Below, piece by piece: positions 34,572-43,302 of a stretch of 64,000 bases of DNA. This DNA comes from SAR324 cluster bacterium. GTDB lineage: Bacteria > SAR324 > NAC60-12. The position numbers and the translations under genes are program-made. The notes beneath the pieces were generated by a model. That model saw only the letters and a list, made by a program, of their open reading frames with translations, had not been told where the DNA came from and searched no databases. Numbering within the stretch: the stretch's first letter is position 1; every line of letters starts with the position of its first letter. The stretch lies in NCBI GenBank assembly GCA_015232315.1, contig JADFZZ010000004.1, forward strand, positions 115,414 through 179,413, given 5' to 3'.

Positions 34572-36089
34572 ATGAAAAAATACTTCAAATTCATACTGTT
34601 GCTGGCTGGAATCATTGTTTTAGGCAGTGTGCTCTATGCTTCAGGGACGGCTCAAGACGCCGCAGGCTCCGTATTTCCCAAACCGCTGGAAAGCTATCAT
34701 GATCCGGATACCGGGGTGATGGACATCCTGGCGTCCCGAATATCCGCGGAACCCTTCAATCTGGTCGGCAGTCTGATTTTTTTATGTGCTATTCTGCATA
34801 CCTTTGTTGCCAGCAAAATCACAGCTTATGCGCATCATCTTGCCCATGAACACAAACACCGCCTGAAAAAACAGGGAATGAGCAATGACGACGCACAGAA
34901 ACATGTTCATTTTGGCGCTGAAATTCTTCATTTTTTTGGCGAAGTTGAGGCCATTTTCGGAATATGGGTGATTATGCTGGGATTTGCGATCACTGCGTTT
35001 CATGACTGGAATACCGTAGTGCATTACGTTGGCCGCACCGTGAATTATACGGAACCGATGTTTGTGGTGGTGATCATGACACTCGCCTCCACCCGTCCCA
35101 TTATGAAATTTGCGGAAAGTAGCTTGCTCAAACTGGCACAGATCGGTGGCAGTAAAGTCTCAGCATGGTGGATCACCATTCTGATTGTCGCGCCAATTCT
35201 GGGTTCATTCATCACCGAACCGGGTGCCATGACGATTGGTTCATTGCTTCTCGCAAAACAGTTCTATTCCCATAAACCCTCACCCAAACTGGCCTATGCG
35301 ACAATCGGACTATTATTTGTCAATGTCTCCGTCGGCGGAACCCTGACCCATTTTGCCGCGCCTCCGGTGTTGATGGTGGCAGGTCCCTGGGGTTGGGATA
35401 TGGCATTCATGTTCGAACATTTCGGTTGGAAAGCCGCTGTGGGCATTATTATTTCCACAATTGTTTATTATTATTTATTCATCAAGGAATTCAAGAATCT
35501 TGAAGCGGCGGCCGTCAAAGCCCGACAAAACGAAAAGAAAGCTCATGATGATGCCGATGTTCCCGCCTGGGTTATCGCAGTGCATATCCTGTTCATGGTA
35601 TGGACTGTAGTGAACAATCACTATCCCGCGCTGTTTATTGGTGGCTTTTTGTTTTTCCTCGGATTTGCCAAAGCCACGATGCCGCATCAAAATCAGGTGG
35701 ATCTAAAACCCGCGTTGCTGGTGGGCTTTTTCCTGGCAGGACTCGTCACTCATGGCGGCGTTCAGGCATGGTGGATCGCTCCAGTGCTGGGAAGTCTGTC
35801 TGAAGTACCGTTGATGCTGGGGGCGACATTCCTGACTGCGTTCAATGACAATGCGGCCATCACCTACCTCAGCACTCTGGTTCCAAATTTCAGCGATGCC
35901 ATGAAATACGCGGTTGTGGCAGGAGCGGTAACGGGAGGTGGTTTGACGGTAATCGCGAATGCGCCAAATCCCGCGGGACAAGCCATTCTTGGCAAATTTT
36001 TTGAAAACGGAGTTTCTCCGGCAAAACTCGCCATAGCCGCTATGTTCCCCACCATTGTGGTTGGTTTGTGTTTTATGTTGATCAGATAA
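34572..36089 (+). CDS. Putative Na+/H+ antiporter (PF07399-like)
   Basis: A 505-residue inner-membrane protein with an N-terminal signal-like segment (FILLLAGIIVLGSVLYA) and about ten further hydrophobic helices. Conserved features include ITEPGAMTIGSLLL, SVGGTLTHFAAPPVLMVA, TAFNDNAAITYLSTL and VIANAPNPAGQAIL, which fit the putative Na+/H+ antiporter family related to the ion-transporter superfamily with two inverted repeats (each with an NA/TxxG turn). It is expected to exchange cations for protons. ATG 34572 follows AGAAGGT; the frame upstream to 34521 has no ribosome site. A small lipoprotein follows after 13 bases. Confidence 0.85.
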   Translation: MKKYFKFILLLAGIIVLGSVLYASGTAQDAAGSVFPKPLESYHDPDTGVMDILASRISAEPFNLVGSLIFLCAILHTFVASKITAYAHHLAHEHKHRLKKQGMSNDDAQKHVHFGAEILHFFGEVEAIFGIWVIMLGFAITAFHDWNTVVHYVGRTVNYTEPMFVVVIMTLASTRPIMKFAESSLLKLAQIGGSKVSAWWITILIVAPILGSFITEPGAMTIGSLLLAKQFYSHKPSPKLAYATIGLLFVNVSVGGTLTHFAAPPVLMVAGPWGWDMAFMFEHFGWKAAVGIIISTIVYYYLFIKEFKNLEAAAVKARQNEKKAHDDADVPAWVIAVHILFMVWTVVNNHYPALFIGGFLFFLGFAKATMPHQNQVDLKPALLVGFFLAGLVTHGGVQAWWIAPVLGSLSEVPLMLGATFLTAFNDNAAITYLSTLVPNFSDAMKYAVVAGAVTGGGLTVIANAPNPAGQAILGKFFENGVSPAKLAIAAMFPTIVVGLCFMLIR

Positions 36090-36102
36090 TAAGGGAGTTT
36101 TT

Positions 36103-36399
36103 ATGCGATTCAAACAATTTATAGTTATGCTGTTGCTGGCCGGAAGCCTGGTTGGATGTACCGAGGAATCCAGGAATAAATTTTTCCGCTCAGCCGATAC
36201 GATGTTGGGTAAGGATTTAAAGGTTTCCTATGTTTCAGAAGGAAAAATCGTCAAATCATGGACTGTCAGAGACAGCAAGGTCACTTCAGGTAAAGATGAG
36301 AACGGTGCGAATCTGGGCTATTATTATTTCTGGAGTGAAGAAACGGGCTATGTGCAAGTACCAATCATCGGGACTATTATCGAGGAATTGAGGGAATAG
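36103..36399 (+). CDS. Small lipoprotein
   Basis: A 98-residue predicted lipoprotein with signal FIVMLLLAGSLVGC (Cys19). The mature part has FFRSADTMLGKDLKVSYVSEG, then KIVKSWTVRDSKVTSG, and ends in a short beta-rich stretch (YYYFWSEETGYVQVPI). The family is not recognised. It lies 13 bases after the antiporter-like gene with AGGGAG upstream, so it is probably co-transcribed. Confidence 0.8.
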   Translation: MRFKQFIVMLLLAGSLVGCTEESRNKFFRSADTMLGKDLKVSYVSEGKIVKSWTVRDSKVTSGKDENGANLGYYYFWSEETGYVQVPIIGTIIEELRE

Positions 36400-36519
36400 C
36401 TTTCAGGCTCAAGAGAGAGCCTCTCAATCTCGTTCCTTCAGTTCAATGGTCATCACAGGCAGTTCAAACAATTTCCTGCTGTAAATAATTGGGTGATGAA
36501 ATCCTGTGGTTCGCCACAA

Positions 36520-36586
36520 TGTCATCCCCGTGAAAACGGGGATCCAGGAGTGCACCGATGGATTCCGTGTCAAGCACGGAATGACA
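36520..36586. repeat. Dispersed cruciform-type palindrome
   Basis: The element starts TGTCAT and ends ATGACA, with inner hairpins CCCCG / CGGGG and TTCCGTG / CACGGAA, joined by GGATCCA and TGGATTCC. This TCATCCCCG...GGATCCA type is a palindrome dispersed in many proteobacterial genomes. It fills the gap between the lipoprotein and the CheA-like/CheZ gene. Confidence 0.7.
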
Positions 36587-36674
36587 CCGTTTGACAGCCT
36601 GAACCGGTTGCTGTCACCAGAAAATTTACAGCGGGAACAATTTGTCAACAGACAAAAATTTTCAGGTAAGCGTT

Positions 36675-38729
36675 ATGGCGGGGATAATTCAGAATGACAC
36701 TTTGGAACAACTGATTCCATTGCTGAAAAATGTGGATCAAGGTCTTGTTTCCTTGGAACGGGACCGGAGAAACACCCCTCTTCTGGAAGCGTTGATACTG
36801 AATTTTCACACTATGTCAGAACTGTCCCAACCCCTTTCCATGACCTCCGAACTCTCCCTGTCGATCTCGGAAATGCTGAAAAAAGTTCTTGAAAATCAGG
36901 ATACCATTTCTTCAGCAGGCTTTGAAATTCTGTTCAACGTCATGCCTCTCCTGCAGGAACAACTGGAATGGTGTCAAGCCCATGATTCCGAGGTTAGAAA
37001 CTCACAATGGGAACCACTAAGTCAGGCTCTTCAGCGTATCACTTCGCCTCAACCTGAAGCAATTCCCGCGGCCGTACACCACGTCACTGCGGAAACACCT
37101 GCGACCGCTTCTCCTGAAATGATGAGTGTCCTGCTGGCGCATAACAATAAAATATTGGAAATGATCCGGGAAGTGGAAGAGGTCACCTATGCGGGCGATC
37201 TGGACGCGATTCGCGAGCATGTCAATGAATGTATTCATTTTTGTGAATCGCTGGCGTTGGCTGAAATCTCAACGATTGAAAGCAGTCATGGCGAAAGCAT
37301 CACATCGATCCTTGAAGAACTGAAAGTCATGGTTCGTCAGTGGGGCATTGTTCAGGGAAAAGATATTGAATTGGTTGTAGGAGAGCATTATCATGTTACT
37401 AATAAAAAACAGCTTTCTGTCCTGAGAAAAGCCTTGTTTCAATGTTCTGAATACCTGATCGAGAGCAGCCTGGAAACACCAAGCAATCGCCGCAAAAAAG
37501 AACCCAAAGGGCACATCTACATCGACATTACGGAAGAAAATGACAATTTACTGATCGGGATCACTGATGATGGCCGTGGCTTGCGAACAGATTTCCTGAA
37601 AAACAGGGCTCTGGAACGGGGTGTCACCAGCAACACCGAACTCAAGCAGATGGAAGAATATGAAATCTGGTATTTTCTGTTTCGTGAAGCCATGTTTTCA
37701 CGTGAAGATGCCGAGGTTGGCGCCAATCTGCCCAAACTCAAAATACAGATTGAAGAACTTGGCGGCACCATTGGCTTGGAGTCTGTACCTGGAGAAATGT
37801 CCTCATTTCTGTTGGTTCTGCCTCAAAAAACAAACCTGATGGGAGAAATGTCAGGCTTCAACACCAAGGGCTTGCCGGAAGATGTTTCAAGAAATCTGGA
37901 AAACCTTCAGGATTCGGTGGATGATTTACAGTTCATTATCCATGGCGGGGCGATGAACTCCGATGGTGTGACGTCTTTGGAAAAACACCTGAGTTCGGTG
38001 TTTTCAACCATCAAACACCTCGTGGAAAAAATAAATCAGGGAGGCAGTTCCAAAGGTCTGGACCTCAAGGAAATTGCGATGGTGGATCTGTTTGGTGAGG
38101 TTGGAAACATTACCCGGGAGATGCATGACAAACTGAAAGATTTTGGAACCATGATGGATTCCCAGTTTCAAAATCTGACCATGGAGCGTATTCCTGATGC
38201 GGCTCACCGATTGGAGCACATCATTGAAATGACAGAAACCTCGGCCAATACCACACTCGATCTGGCAGAGAAGCTCACACTCGATTCGAATGAAACCTCC
38301 GAAGACATGGATGCCCTCAAAAAACTTCTGGGACAGAAAACCGTGGATGTCGAGGCTTGTCTCAAAATTGTTGAATCGGTCAAAGCCCGGGAAGTGAAAG
38401 TCAATGACAGTTTGCTGGATGTTATGACAGCACAGGATTATCAGGACCGGACCGGACAGGTCATTCGAAAGATCATTGAACTGGTCAATGACATGGAACA
38501 GAGACTGGTTTCCTTGATCACAAAATTTGGCACAATTCTGGGCGTAAATCCTGACGAATCGGCTTCCTCCAGGCATGAAACAGCCACGAATAAACAGGTG
38601 AACATTTCAAACATGATCGAGGAAATTACTCCGGAAAATGTGGAAATGTATGGTCCTCAACATTCGAAAGGAAAAGGGATGACGGATCAGGATGATGTTG
38701 ATTCCCTGCTGGCACAGTTTGGTTTCTGA
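36675..38729 (+). CDS. CheA-like (HPt + degenerate ATPase) protein fused to CheZ
   Basis: A 684-residue cytoplasmic protein with two chemotaxis halves. Residues 5-110 form an HPt-like bundle with His45 in NFHTMSE. Residues 205-400 follow a CheA P3/P4 layout. The G1 box DDGRGL is kept (near residue 298), but the N box normally RNAxDHG reads FQCSEYLIESS, and the GRGVGMDVV box is replaced by GANLPKLKI, so ATP use is doubtful. Residues 430-684 are CheZ-like: AHRLEHIIEMTETSANTTLDLAE, MTAQDYQDRTGQVIRKII with the catalytic Asp/Gln helix, and the CheY-binding tail QDDVDSLLAQFGF. It probably dephosphorylates CheY-P under control of the CheA-like part. ATG 36675 follows AGGTAAG; TTG 36642 is an alternative. 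Confidence 0.85.
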   Translation: MAGIIQNDTLEQLIPLLKNVDQGLVSLERDRRNTPLLEALILNFHTMSELSQPLSMTSELSLSISEMLKKVLENQDTISSAGFEILFNVMPLLQEQLEWCQAHDSEVRNSQWEPLSQALQRITSPQPEAIPAAVHHVTAETPATASPEMMSVLLAHNNKILEMIREVEEVTYAGDLDAIREHVNECIHFCESLALAEISTIESSHGESITSILEELKVMVRQWGIVQGKDIELVVGEHYHVTNKKQLSVLRKALFQCSEYLIESSLETPSNRRKKEPKGHIYIDITEENDNLLIGITDDGRGLRTDFLKNRALERGVTSNTELKQMEEYEIWYFLFREAMFSREDAEVGANLPKLKIQIEELGGTIGLESVPGEMSSFLLVLPQKTNLMGEMSGFNTKGLPEDVSRNLENLQDSVDDLQFIIHGGAMNSDGVTSLEKHLSSVFSTIKHLVEKINQGGSSKGLDLKEIAMVDLFGEVGNITREMHDKLKDFGTMMDSQFQNLTMERIPDAAHRLEHIIEMTETSANTTLDLAEKLTLDSNETSEDMDALKKLLGQKTVDVEACLKIVESVKAREVKVNDSLLDVMTAQDYQDRTGQVIRKIIELVNDMEQRLVSLITKFGTILGVNPDESASSRHETATNKQVNISNMIEEITPENVEMYGPQHSKGKGMTDQDDVDSLLAQFGF

Positions 38730-38734
38730 CTTTC

Positions 38735-40381
38735 ATGGCGTTCAAACTTCTGCTGTTTCAGCCTCCGGTTGAGGATTTCTATGACACGGATATTCGTCTT
38801 CAACCCATTGGTCTGGGATACCTCAAAGCCTCGGTCAAAAGATACCTCCCTGAAATTGAGGTCACGATCCGGGATTTCCATCATGGCCATGGACGCACCA
38901 CCATTCCCATTCCCAAAACACTTTCTTACCTGAAACCCTATTATTCCTTTGCCGATAAAACCCCGTTTTCCACATTTTATCATTACTACCATTTTGGCCT
39001 GTCCTTTGAAAAAATCGCTGAAACCATTCTGGCTGAAAAACCGGATATGGTCGGCATTTCATCCCTGTTCTCACCCTATTACCGTGAAGTATTGAAATGC
39101 GTTGAAGCTCTCAAACAGGTCATGGATGTCCCAATCCTGCTTGGTGGTTCCCATGTGTCGGCCAGGCCTGACCTGATGCTGAAACATCCCGGTGTGGATT
39201 TTGTGATTCAGGGAGAAGGTGAATTGGCACTCGTTGAATTTCTCAAAGCCTGGTTGACTGGTTCCAGTTATCAGAACATCCCGGGTCTCGGATTTAAAAA
39301 AGACGGTGAAATGGTTCTCAATCCGCCTGTCATTCCTGATCTGCCTGAGGATTTCCCCTTTCCTGATTTTTCCGATTTTCAACCCCGGAACTATCTGTAT
39401 GAAGGACAACCGCTGAGTTTTATTCTCACCTCCAGAGGGTGTCCCCACCAATGCACCTTCTGCTCGGTTCATACCACTTTTGGTTATCGCTATCGTAAAC
39501 GCTCTGTGGCTTCGATCATGCGTGAACTACGGTGGCGGTATGCTGAAGGATATCGGGTCTTTGATTTTGAAGATGACAATCTGACCCTGAATCAGCGTGA
39601 AATGAAGCTATTGTGTGAACAGATCCTTACAGAATTTCCAGCGGGCAGCATCCGGCTTCTGGCCATGAACGGCATCTCTTTTCTCAGTCTGAATCCGGAA
39701 TTGTTGTCCTTGATGCACCGGGCCGGATTCACCAATCTCAACCTGTCGCTGGTCAGTGCGGATGCGTTGACCCGGCAACAGACACGCCGTCCGCACTCCC
39801 TGGAAAAATATCTGGAAATCGCAAATCATTCAGCGTCGTTGGGATTTCAGATGGTGTCCTATCAGATTCTGGGATTACCTGGAGAATCGTTGGATTCAAT
39901 GATCAACACCGTGCTGGTGAATGTCGGTCTGCCGGTATTGTTGGGAGCCTCCATGTTTTATCTCACCCCGGATTCACCGATTGCCGAAGGTTGGCCTGAC
40001 CTGTCCGAAGATGATATTTTCAAAGCCAGACTCACGGCCATGGCAATTGAAACCGACCTGTTCAATCGGGATGAAATCTACACCCTGTTCATCACCATCC
40101 GGATGATCAATTTTCTGAAAGGACTGCGCTTTGGTTCCGGAACAATGACAATGGCCGCCTTACTGGATTGGGCGGAGAGGCAGGATGAACGTACAAAAAA
40201 CGGAGCAAAAATGCTGAAAATATTTTTTGAATCCGGTCAACTGAATGGTGTCTCAGGCAATGGAATCGTCCCCGTTCAACGCTTTCAGCCCACCCTGTTT
40301 TATCGAATATGGAATCAGATCACCACCATTGTGACGCAAACGAATGAAATCATTCAACGGAGTGTGGACCAGATAACATGA
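38735..40381 (+). CDS. B12-binding-domain radical SAM protein
   Basis: A 548-residue protein. Residues 1-175 form a cobalamin-binding Rossmann-like domain (KLLLFQPPVEDFYDTDIR, VGISSLFSPYYREV, PILLGGSHVSARPD, IQGEGELALVEFL). The radical SAM barrel follows, with the [4Fe-4S] motif SRGCPHQCTFCSV (CxxxCxxC) near residue 238 and DFEDDNLTLN. A C-terminal helical region (about 440-548) ends the protein. Such enzymes often methylate unactivated carbons or modify lipids, pigments or cofactors; the substrate is unknown. It starts five bases after the CheA-like/CheZ stop and may be co-transcribed with it. Confidence 0.9.
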   Translation: MAFKLLLFQPPVEDFYDTDIRLQPIGLGYLKASVKRYLPEIEVTIRDFHHGHGRTTIPIPKTLSYLKPYYSFADKTPFSTFYHYYHFGLSFEKIAETILAEKPDMVGISSLFSPYYREVLKCVEALKQVMDVPILLGGSHVSARPDLMLKHPGVDFVIQGEGELALVEFLKAWLTGSSYQNIPGLGFKKDGEMVLNPPVIPDLPEDFPFPDFSDFQPRNYLYEGQPLSFILTSRGCPHQCTFCSVHTTFGYRYRKRSVASIMRELRWRYAEGYRVFDFEDDNLTLNQREMKLLCEQILTEFPAGSIRLLAMNGISFLSLNPELLSLMHRAGFTNLNLSLVSADALTRQQTRRPHSLEKYLEIANHSASLGFQMVSYQILGLPGESLDSMINTVLVNVGLPVLLGASMFYLTPDSPIAEGWPDLSEDDIFKARLTAMAIETDLFNRDEIYTLFITIRMINFLKGLRFGSGTMTMAALLDWAERQDERTKNGAKMLKIFFESGQLNGVSGNGIVPVQRFQPTLFYRIWNQITTIVTQTNEIIQRSVDQIT

Positions 40382-40401
40382 TTTTTCCAGAGTTGGCACC
40401 T

Positions 40402-42432
40402 TCAGTTCAGTTGCAGAAGCAGGGAATGATTCCGCCGGATCAATACTGTTTTTTCCTGAACCAGTTTATCCAACTCATGGATACATCCCCCCTGACGATC
40501 TGTTCCGATAAACAGATATTTGATATTGTGTTCCTTCAACCAGGCGTCATTCCATTGTTCACAGATGTTATTCTTATAATTTTCAAAGGTGTACAGTTCC
40601 CGGTTTCCCTGAAAATAATAAAATGCCAGCGGAAAGGTGTCATACAGGGGGAGCACCCGGGCGCCGCCAAGCGGGAACAACCATTTTTCATGTTCACGGG
40701 ATTGTGCCATCGCGTTTTCCACAAGAATCAGGGGTTGTGGCATCTCAGGAAAATTCACGGTAAATTCTTTTTTCATAGTGACCATATACTTGATCACACG
40801 TTCATCCTCATTTCTCAGACACCCCATGGACCCGCAATAATTCTTGCGCAGTTCCTGATTGACTCTCAAACCCGGTTGTGTCATCGCCGAAAAACTCCCC
40901 ACCAGGATCAATATCCCCAACACCCTGACTGGCCTCAACGAGTAATCCCACACAACCCGCATGAGTTCCCACAGCATGATCATGAGCCAGAACCATAAAA
41001 TCTGCTTCTGACTATACGGCACATAATCCGCTAATAAGGAATAATCCCGAATATGTTGCAATTGCCTCAACACACTTTGCAAGGGCATGAAATATCCCAC
41101 GAACAGTAACCCCGAAACCATAATCACCCGCAAACGCCACCTATCCTGTTTTTTGATCAACAGGAGCATGGAACCCGCAAACAGGGACAGTGATACCATC
41201 CAGCTCATGTCCTGATTCCATAGATGGGAACTGAAAATATTCCTGTAATTCTCAAGGTTTCTGAATTGATTCAATCCGGTCTCCAGCAATATGGATAAAC
41301 CGGGAAAAATAACGGGGTCACCGGCCTCAAAATAATCATTGCTGAGCTGATTCCGTAGTAGCCTGTCCTGATAATAAGGATCCATGAAAATGACAGCTAC
41401 CAGCACAGACATGCTCACTGCGGTTATGAGTGGAACCATGTTTCCGGTCCTGATGAGGCTCATTACAAGGATCATCCCGGTCAAACCCGCACAGGCAAAC
41501 AGATTGGCGGGATTCAGCAGAAACAGGAATGCTCCGGTTAAAATCATACAGGCCGAATCAGAAATTTTGTTGCCCATGGATTTGCGCTCAAGGGGTGAGA
41601 TTTGTGTGATGAGCATGCTGAACAACACGGCAAACAAGCTCATGGAACTGTTTCTGCTGGTACCCTCAAGATGATAATACTCCACATGATATGCCAGCGG
41701 CATGACGCTCCAGAAACACCATAACAAGCCTGACATCAATAACGGAAATCGCCAACTGGATGTGATTTTCTGAGGATTGTCTAGTGCTTCGATGAGGATC
41801 AACACACCGATCCATGACTGCAAAAGAGGCTGGATCGTTACCACATTCCGTATATCCAGTCCGGACAATGTTTGCCAGATCCAGTTCATTACCGCAAAGC
41901 CAGCCGGATAACCAAATCCGTTTGTCCCCCAATCCCAGTTTGAGCCTGGAAACACGATTCCTCCGGTCCGGGAGATTTGATGCGCCCAGAACACGTGCAG
42001 GTCAGGGTCTGAAGATAGCATGATCACACGTGGAAGTTCCCGATAGACCACGACCAGCGAAAATGTTCCGAAAACACAGAATTGGATAAACAGGGCCGTT
42101 TTGTTTTCAGAAAAATATTGATAGAGCAAGACCAGTCCGGTTCGTTTCCATAGAAGGGTTCCTGCTACCGAGAGTAACACGATATAATCCATGAAACTGA
42201 GCGGAATGAATAAAAGTTGATTTCCCCAGGAACGAAGATAGACCCAAAACATGAAGCACATGAGACCGATGATAGAATCATGGGCAAACCAGGAATGGTT
42301 TCCATTGTTATACCAGACCATTGAAAAATTCATGCGAAGCAACAGGCCCAGAACACTGAGCAGGCTAAACGCAATGAGTATTTGGAGCGTGTATTGAATT
42401 ATCATATCGGAAGAGATGGTAGCCATAGTCAT
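40402..42432 (-). CDS. Large polytopic membrane protein
   Basis: A 676-residue inner-membrane protein with roughly 12-14 hydrophobic segments, followed by a soluble C-terminal domain of about 110 residues (MKKEFTVNFPEMPQPLILVENA ... YTFENYKNNICEQWNDAWLK). This layout, with DPDLHVFWAHQISRTGG in the first extracytoplasmic loop, recalls GT-C-type glycosyltransferases or related polysaccharide membrane proteins, but no family signature is certain. ATG 42432 is chosen at the start of the coherent region. The open frame runs on to 42600, where it contains a segment repeated at 42792-42820 and looks non-native. It converges on the radical SAM gene. Confidence 0.75.
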   Translation of the reverse strand: MTMATISSDMIIQYTLQILIAFSLLSVLGLLLRMNFSMVWYNNGNHSWFAHDSIIGLMCFMFWVYLRSWGNQLLFIPLSFMDYIVLLSVAGTLLWKRTGLVLLYQYFSENKTALFIQFCVFGTFSLVVVYRELPRVIMLSSDPDLHVFWAHQISRTGGIVFPGSNWDWGTNGFGYPAGFAVMNWIWQTLSGLDIRNVVTIQPLLQSWIGVLILIEALDNPQKITSSWRFPLLMSGLLWCFWSVMPLAYHVEYYHLEGTSRNSSMSLFAVLFSMLITQISPLERKSMGNKISDSACMILTGAFLFLLNPANLFACAGLTGMILVMSLIRTGNMVPLITAVSMSVLVAVIFMDPYYQDRLLRNQLSNDYFEAGDPVIFPGLSILLETGLNQFRNLENYRNIFSSHLWNQDMSWMVSLSLFAGSMLLLIKKQDRWRLRVIMVSGLLFVGYFMPLQSVLRQLQHIRDYSLLADYVPYSQKQILWFWLMIMLWELMRVVWDYSLRPVRVLGILILVGSFSAMTQPGLRVNQELRKNYCGSMGCLRNEDERVIKYMVTMKKEFTVNFPEMPQPLILVENAMAQSREHEKWLFPLGGARVLPLYDTFPLAFYYFQGNRELYTFENYKNNICEQWNDAWLKEHNIKYLFIGTDRQGGCIHELDKLVQEKTVLIRRNHSLLLQLN

Positions 42433-42527
42433 CGTTTCAGGCTCATCAACGACATCAGATCGAATCGAGTTCGTTGTCCTGTTGTTACTGATCGCCCGGA
42501 TAGGGCTATAGTCATCGTTTCGCCATC

Positions 42528-42820
42528 CGGTGGTCTCTGCAAACTGGTGGAGGTAGAAAAAAGTCTCCCTTTTGATAGAAAATGGTGAGAACCCCCTCAT
42601 CCATTTTCACCAAGAAGGAAGCCATGAGTTCATTAAATACCGAAGTGAAGCTGTTTTGTCCATCTCCGAGATGTTGGTCGTCCCTGCAAAATGGTGGAGA
42701 TGAATGACCTCAGTGACTTAGAAAGACCAGTTTTGAATTCAAGTTCCAGCAAAATCAAGGACTGGCGAGGGGCAAAAGTACTTAATTTGAGCTACCTCCA
42801 CCAGTTTTCAGAGACCACCG
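42528..42820. repeat. 29-bp inverted repeat pair with flanking duplications
   Basis: The left copy (42528-42556) and right copy (42792-42820) are inverted and agree at 28 of 29 positions; both encode Y-L-H-Q-F-(A/S)-E-T-T when read toward each other. A separate 14-base direct repeat (ATAGTCATCGTTTC) occurs at 42425 and 42508. The 235 bases between the inverted copies also include palindromic bits. This looks like a scar of rearrangement or a duplicated gene end. Confidence 0.6.
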
Positions 42821-42975
42821 TCATAGCCAAATTATTTTACTTTGAGGCACCTTCCACGGAAGAGCTATACGAACTATTCATGAAATATGCTGGACCATCT
42901 TGGATGTCCTGTGTCATTCAAGATGAGGAGAGTCCAATATTGCAGCCAAACCACTATTTGACATATTTTAAATAG
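42691..42975 (+). CDS. Small hypothetical protein in rearranged region
   Basis: A 94-residue frame of unknown family, acidic and soluble, with a plausible alpha/beta pattern (LFYFEAPSTEELYELFMKYAG, PSWMSCVIQDEESPILQP). It includes the YLHQFSETT segment that also occurs, inverted, at 42528-42556. No ribosome site precedes ATG 42691 or ATG 42700 at useful spacing. It may be a short gene or the end of a broken one. Confidence 0.4.
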   Translation: MVEMNDLSDLERPVLNSSSSKIKDWRGAKVLNLSYLHQFSETTVIAKLFYFEAPSTEELYELFMKYAGPSWMSCVIQDEESPILQPNHYLTYFK

Positions 42976-43029
42976 TATGTGAAAAAATAGTAACTTAGCG
43001 ACATCTGAACACACACCAAAGGCTGTGTT

Positions 43030-43096
43030 GTAGTGCTGTACAGGTAATGCTTTTTGTAAAAAAATGATCTCTAAAGCATCACCTGTGCAGTACTGC
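43030..43096 (+). repeat. 22-bp imperfect inverted repeat forming an RNA-like hairpin
   Basis: The arms 43030-43051 and 43075-43096 pair over 22 positions with a 23-base A/T-rich loop. Three of the four non-identical positions become G-U pairs when transcribed rightward, leaving one mismatch; on the other strand they would be A-C. The region around it (42976-43302) has no gene. Confidence 0.6.
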
Positions 43097-43302
43097 CCAT
43101 TCTTTGATCTGTACTTCCTCGTTCGTTTCCGTTAAATATCCCACTGAAGGACCCTTGAATTTCTTTGGGAAATTGCTGCCATTAAAACGGTTTGGTTCAA
43201 CAGGAAATTTAATGCAGTCTGCGTTGTAATAAACTTCTTATACGTTATGATTATTCTGGCCTGAAACCATCAGTTTATAACTATTATCTTAGAGGAAACG
43301 TC

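Noticed and set aside
36675-38729. Calling the CheA-like/CheZ gene simply cheA
   Set aside because: The N box and GRGVGMD box of the ATPase are missing, there is no P5/CheW-like domain, and the C-terminal third is CheZ.
40378-40998. 206-residue plus-strand frame over the end of the membrane-protein gene
   Set aside because: It lies opposite the soluble C-terminal domain of the 40402-42432 gene and has no coding character of its own.
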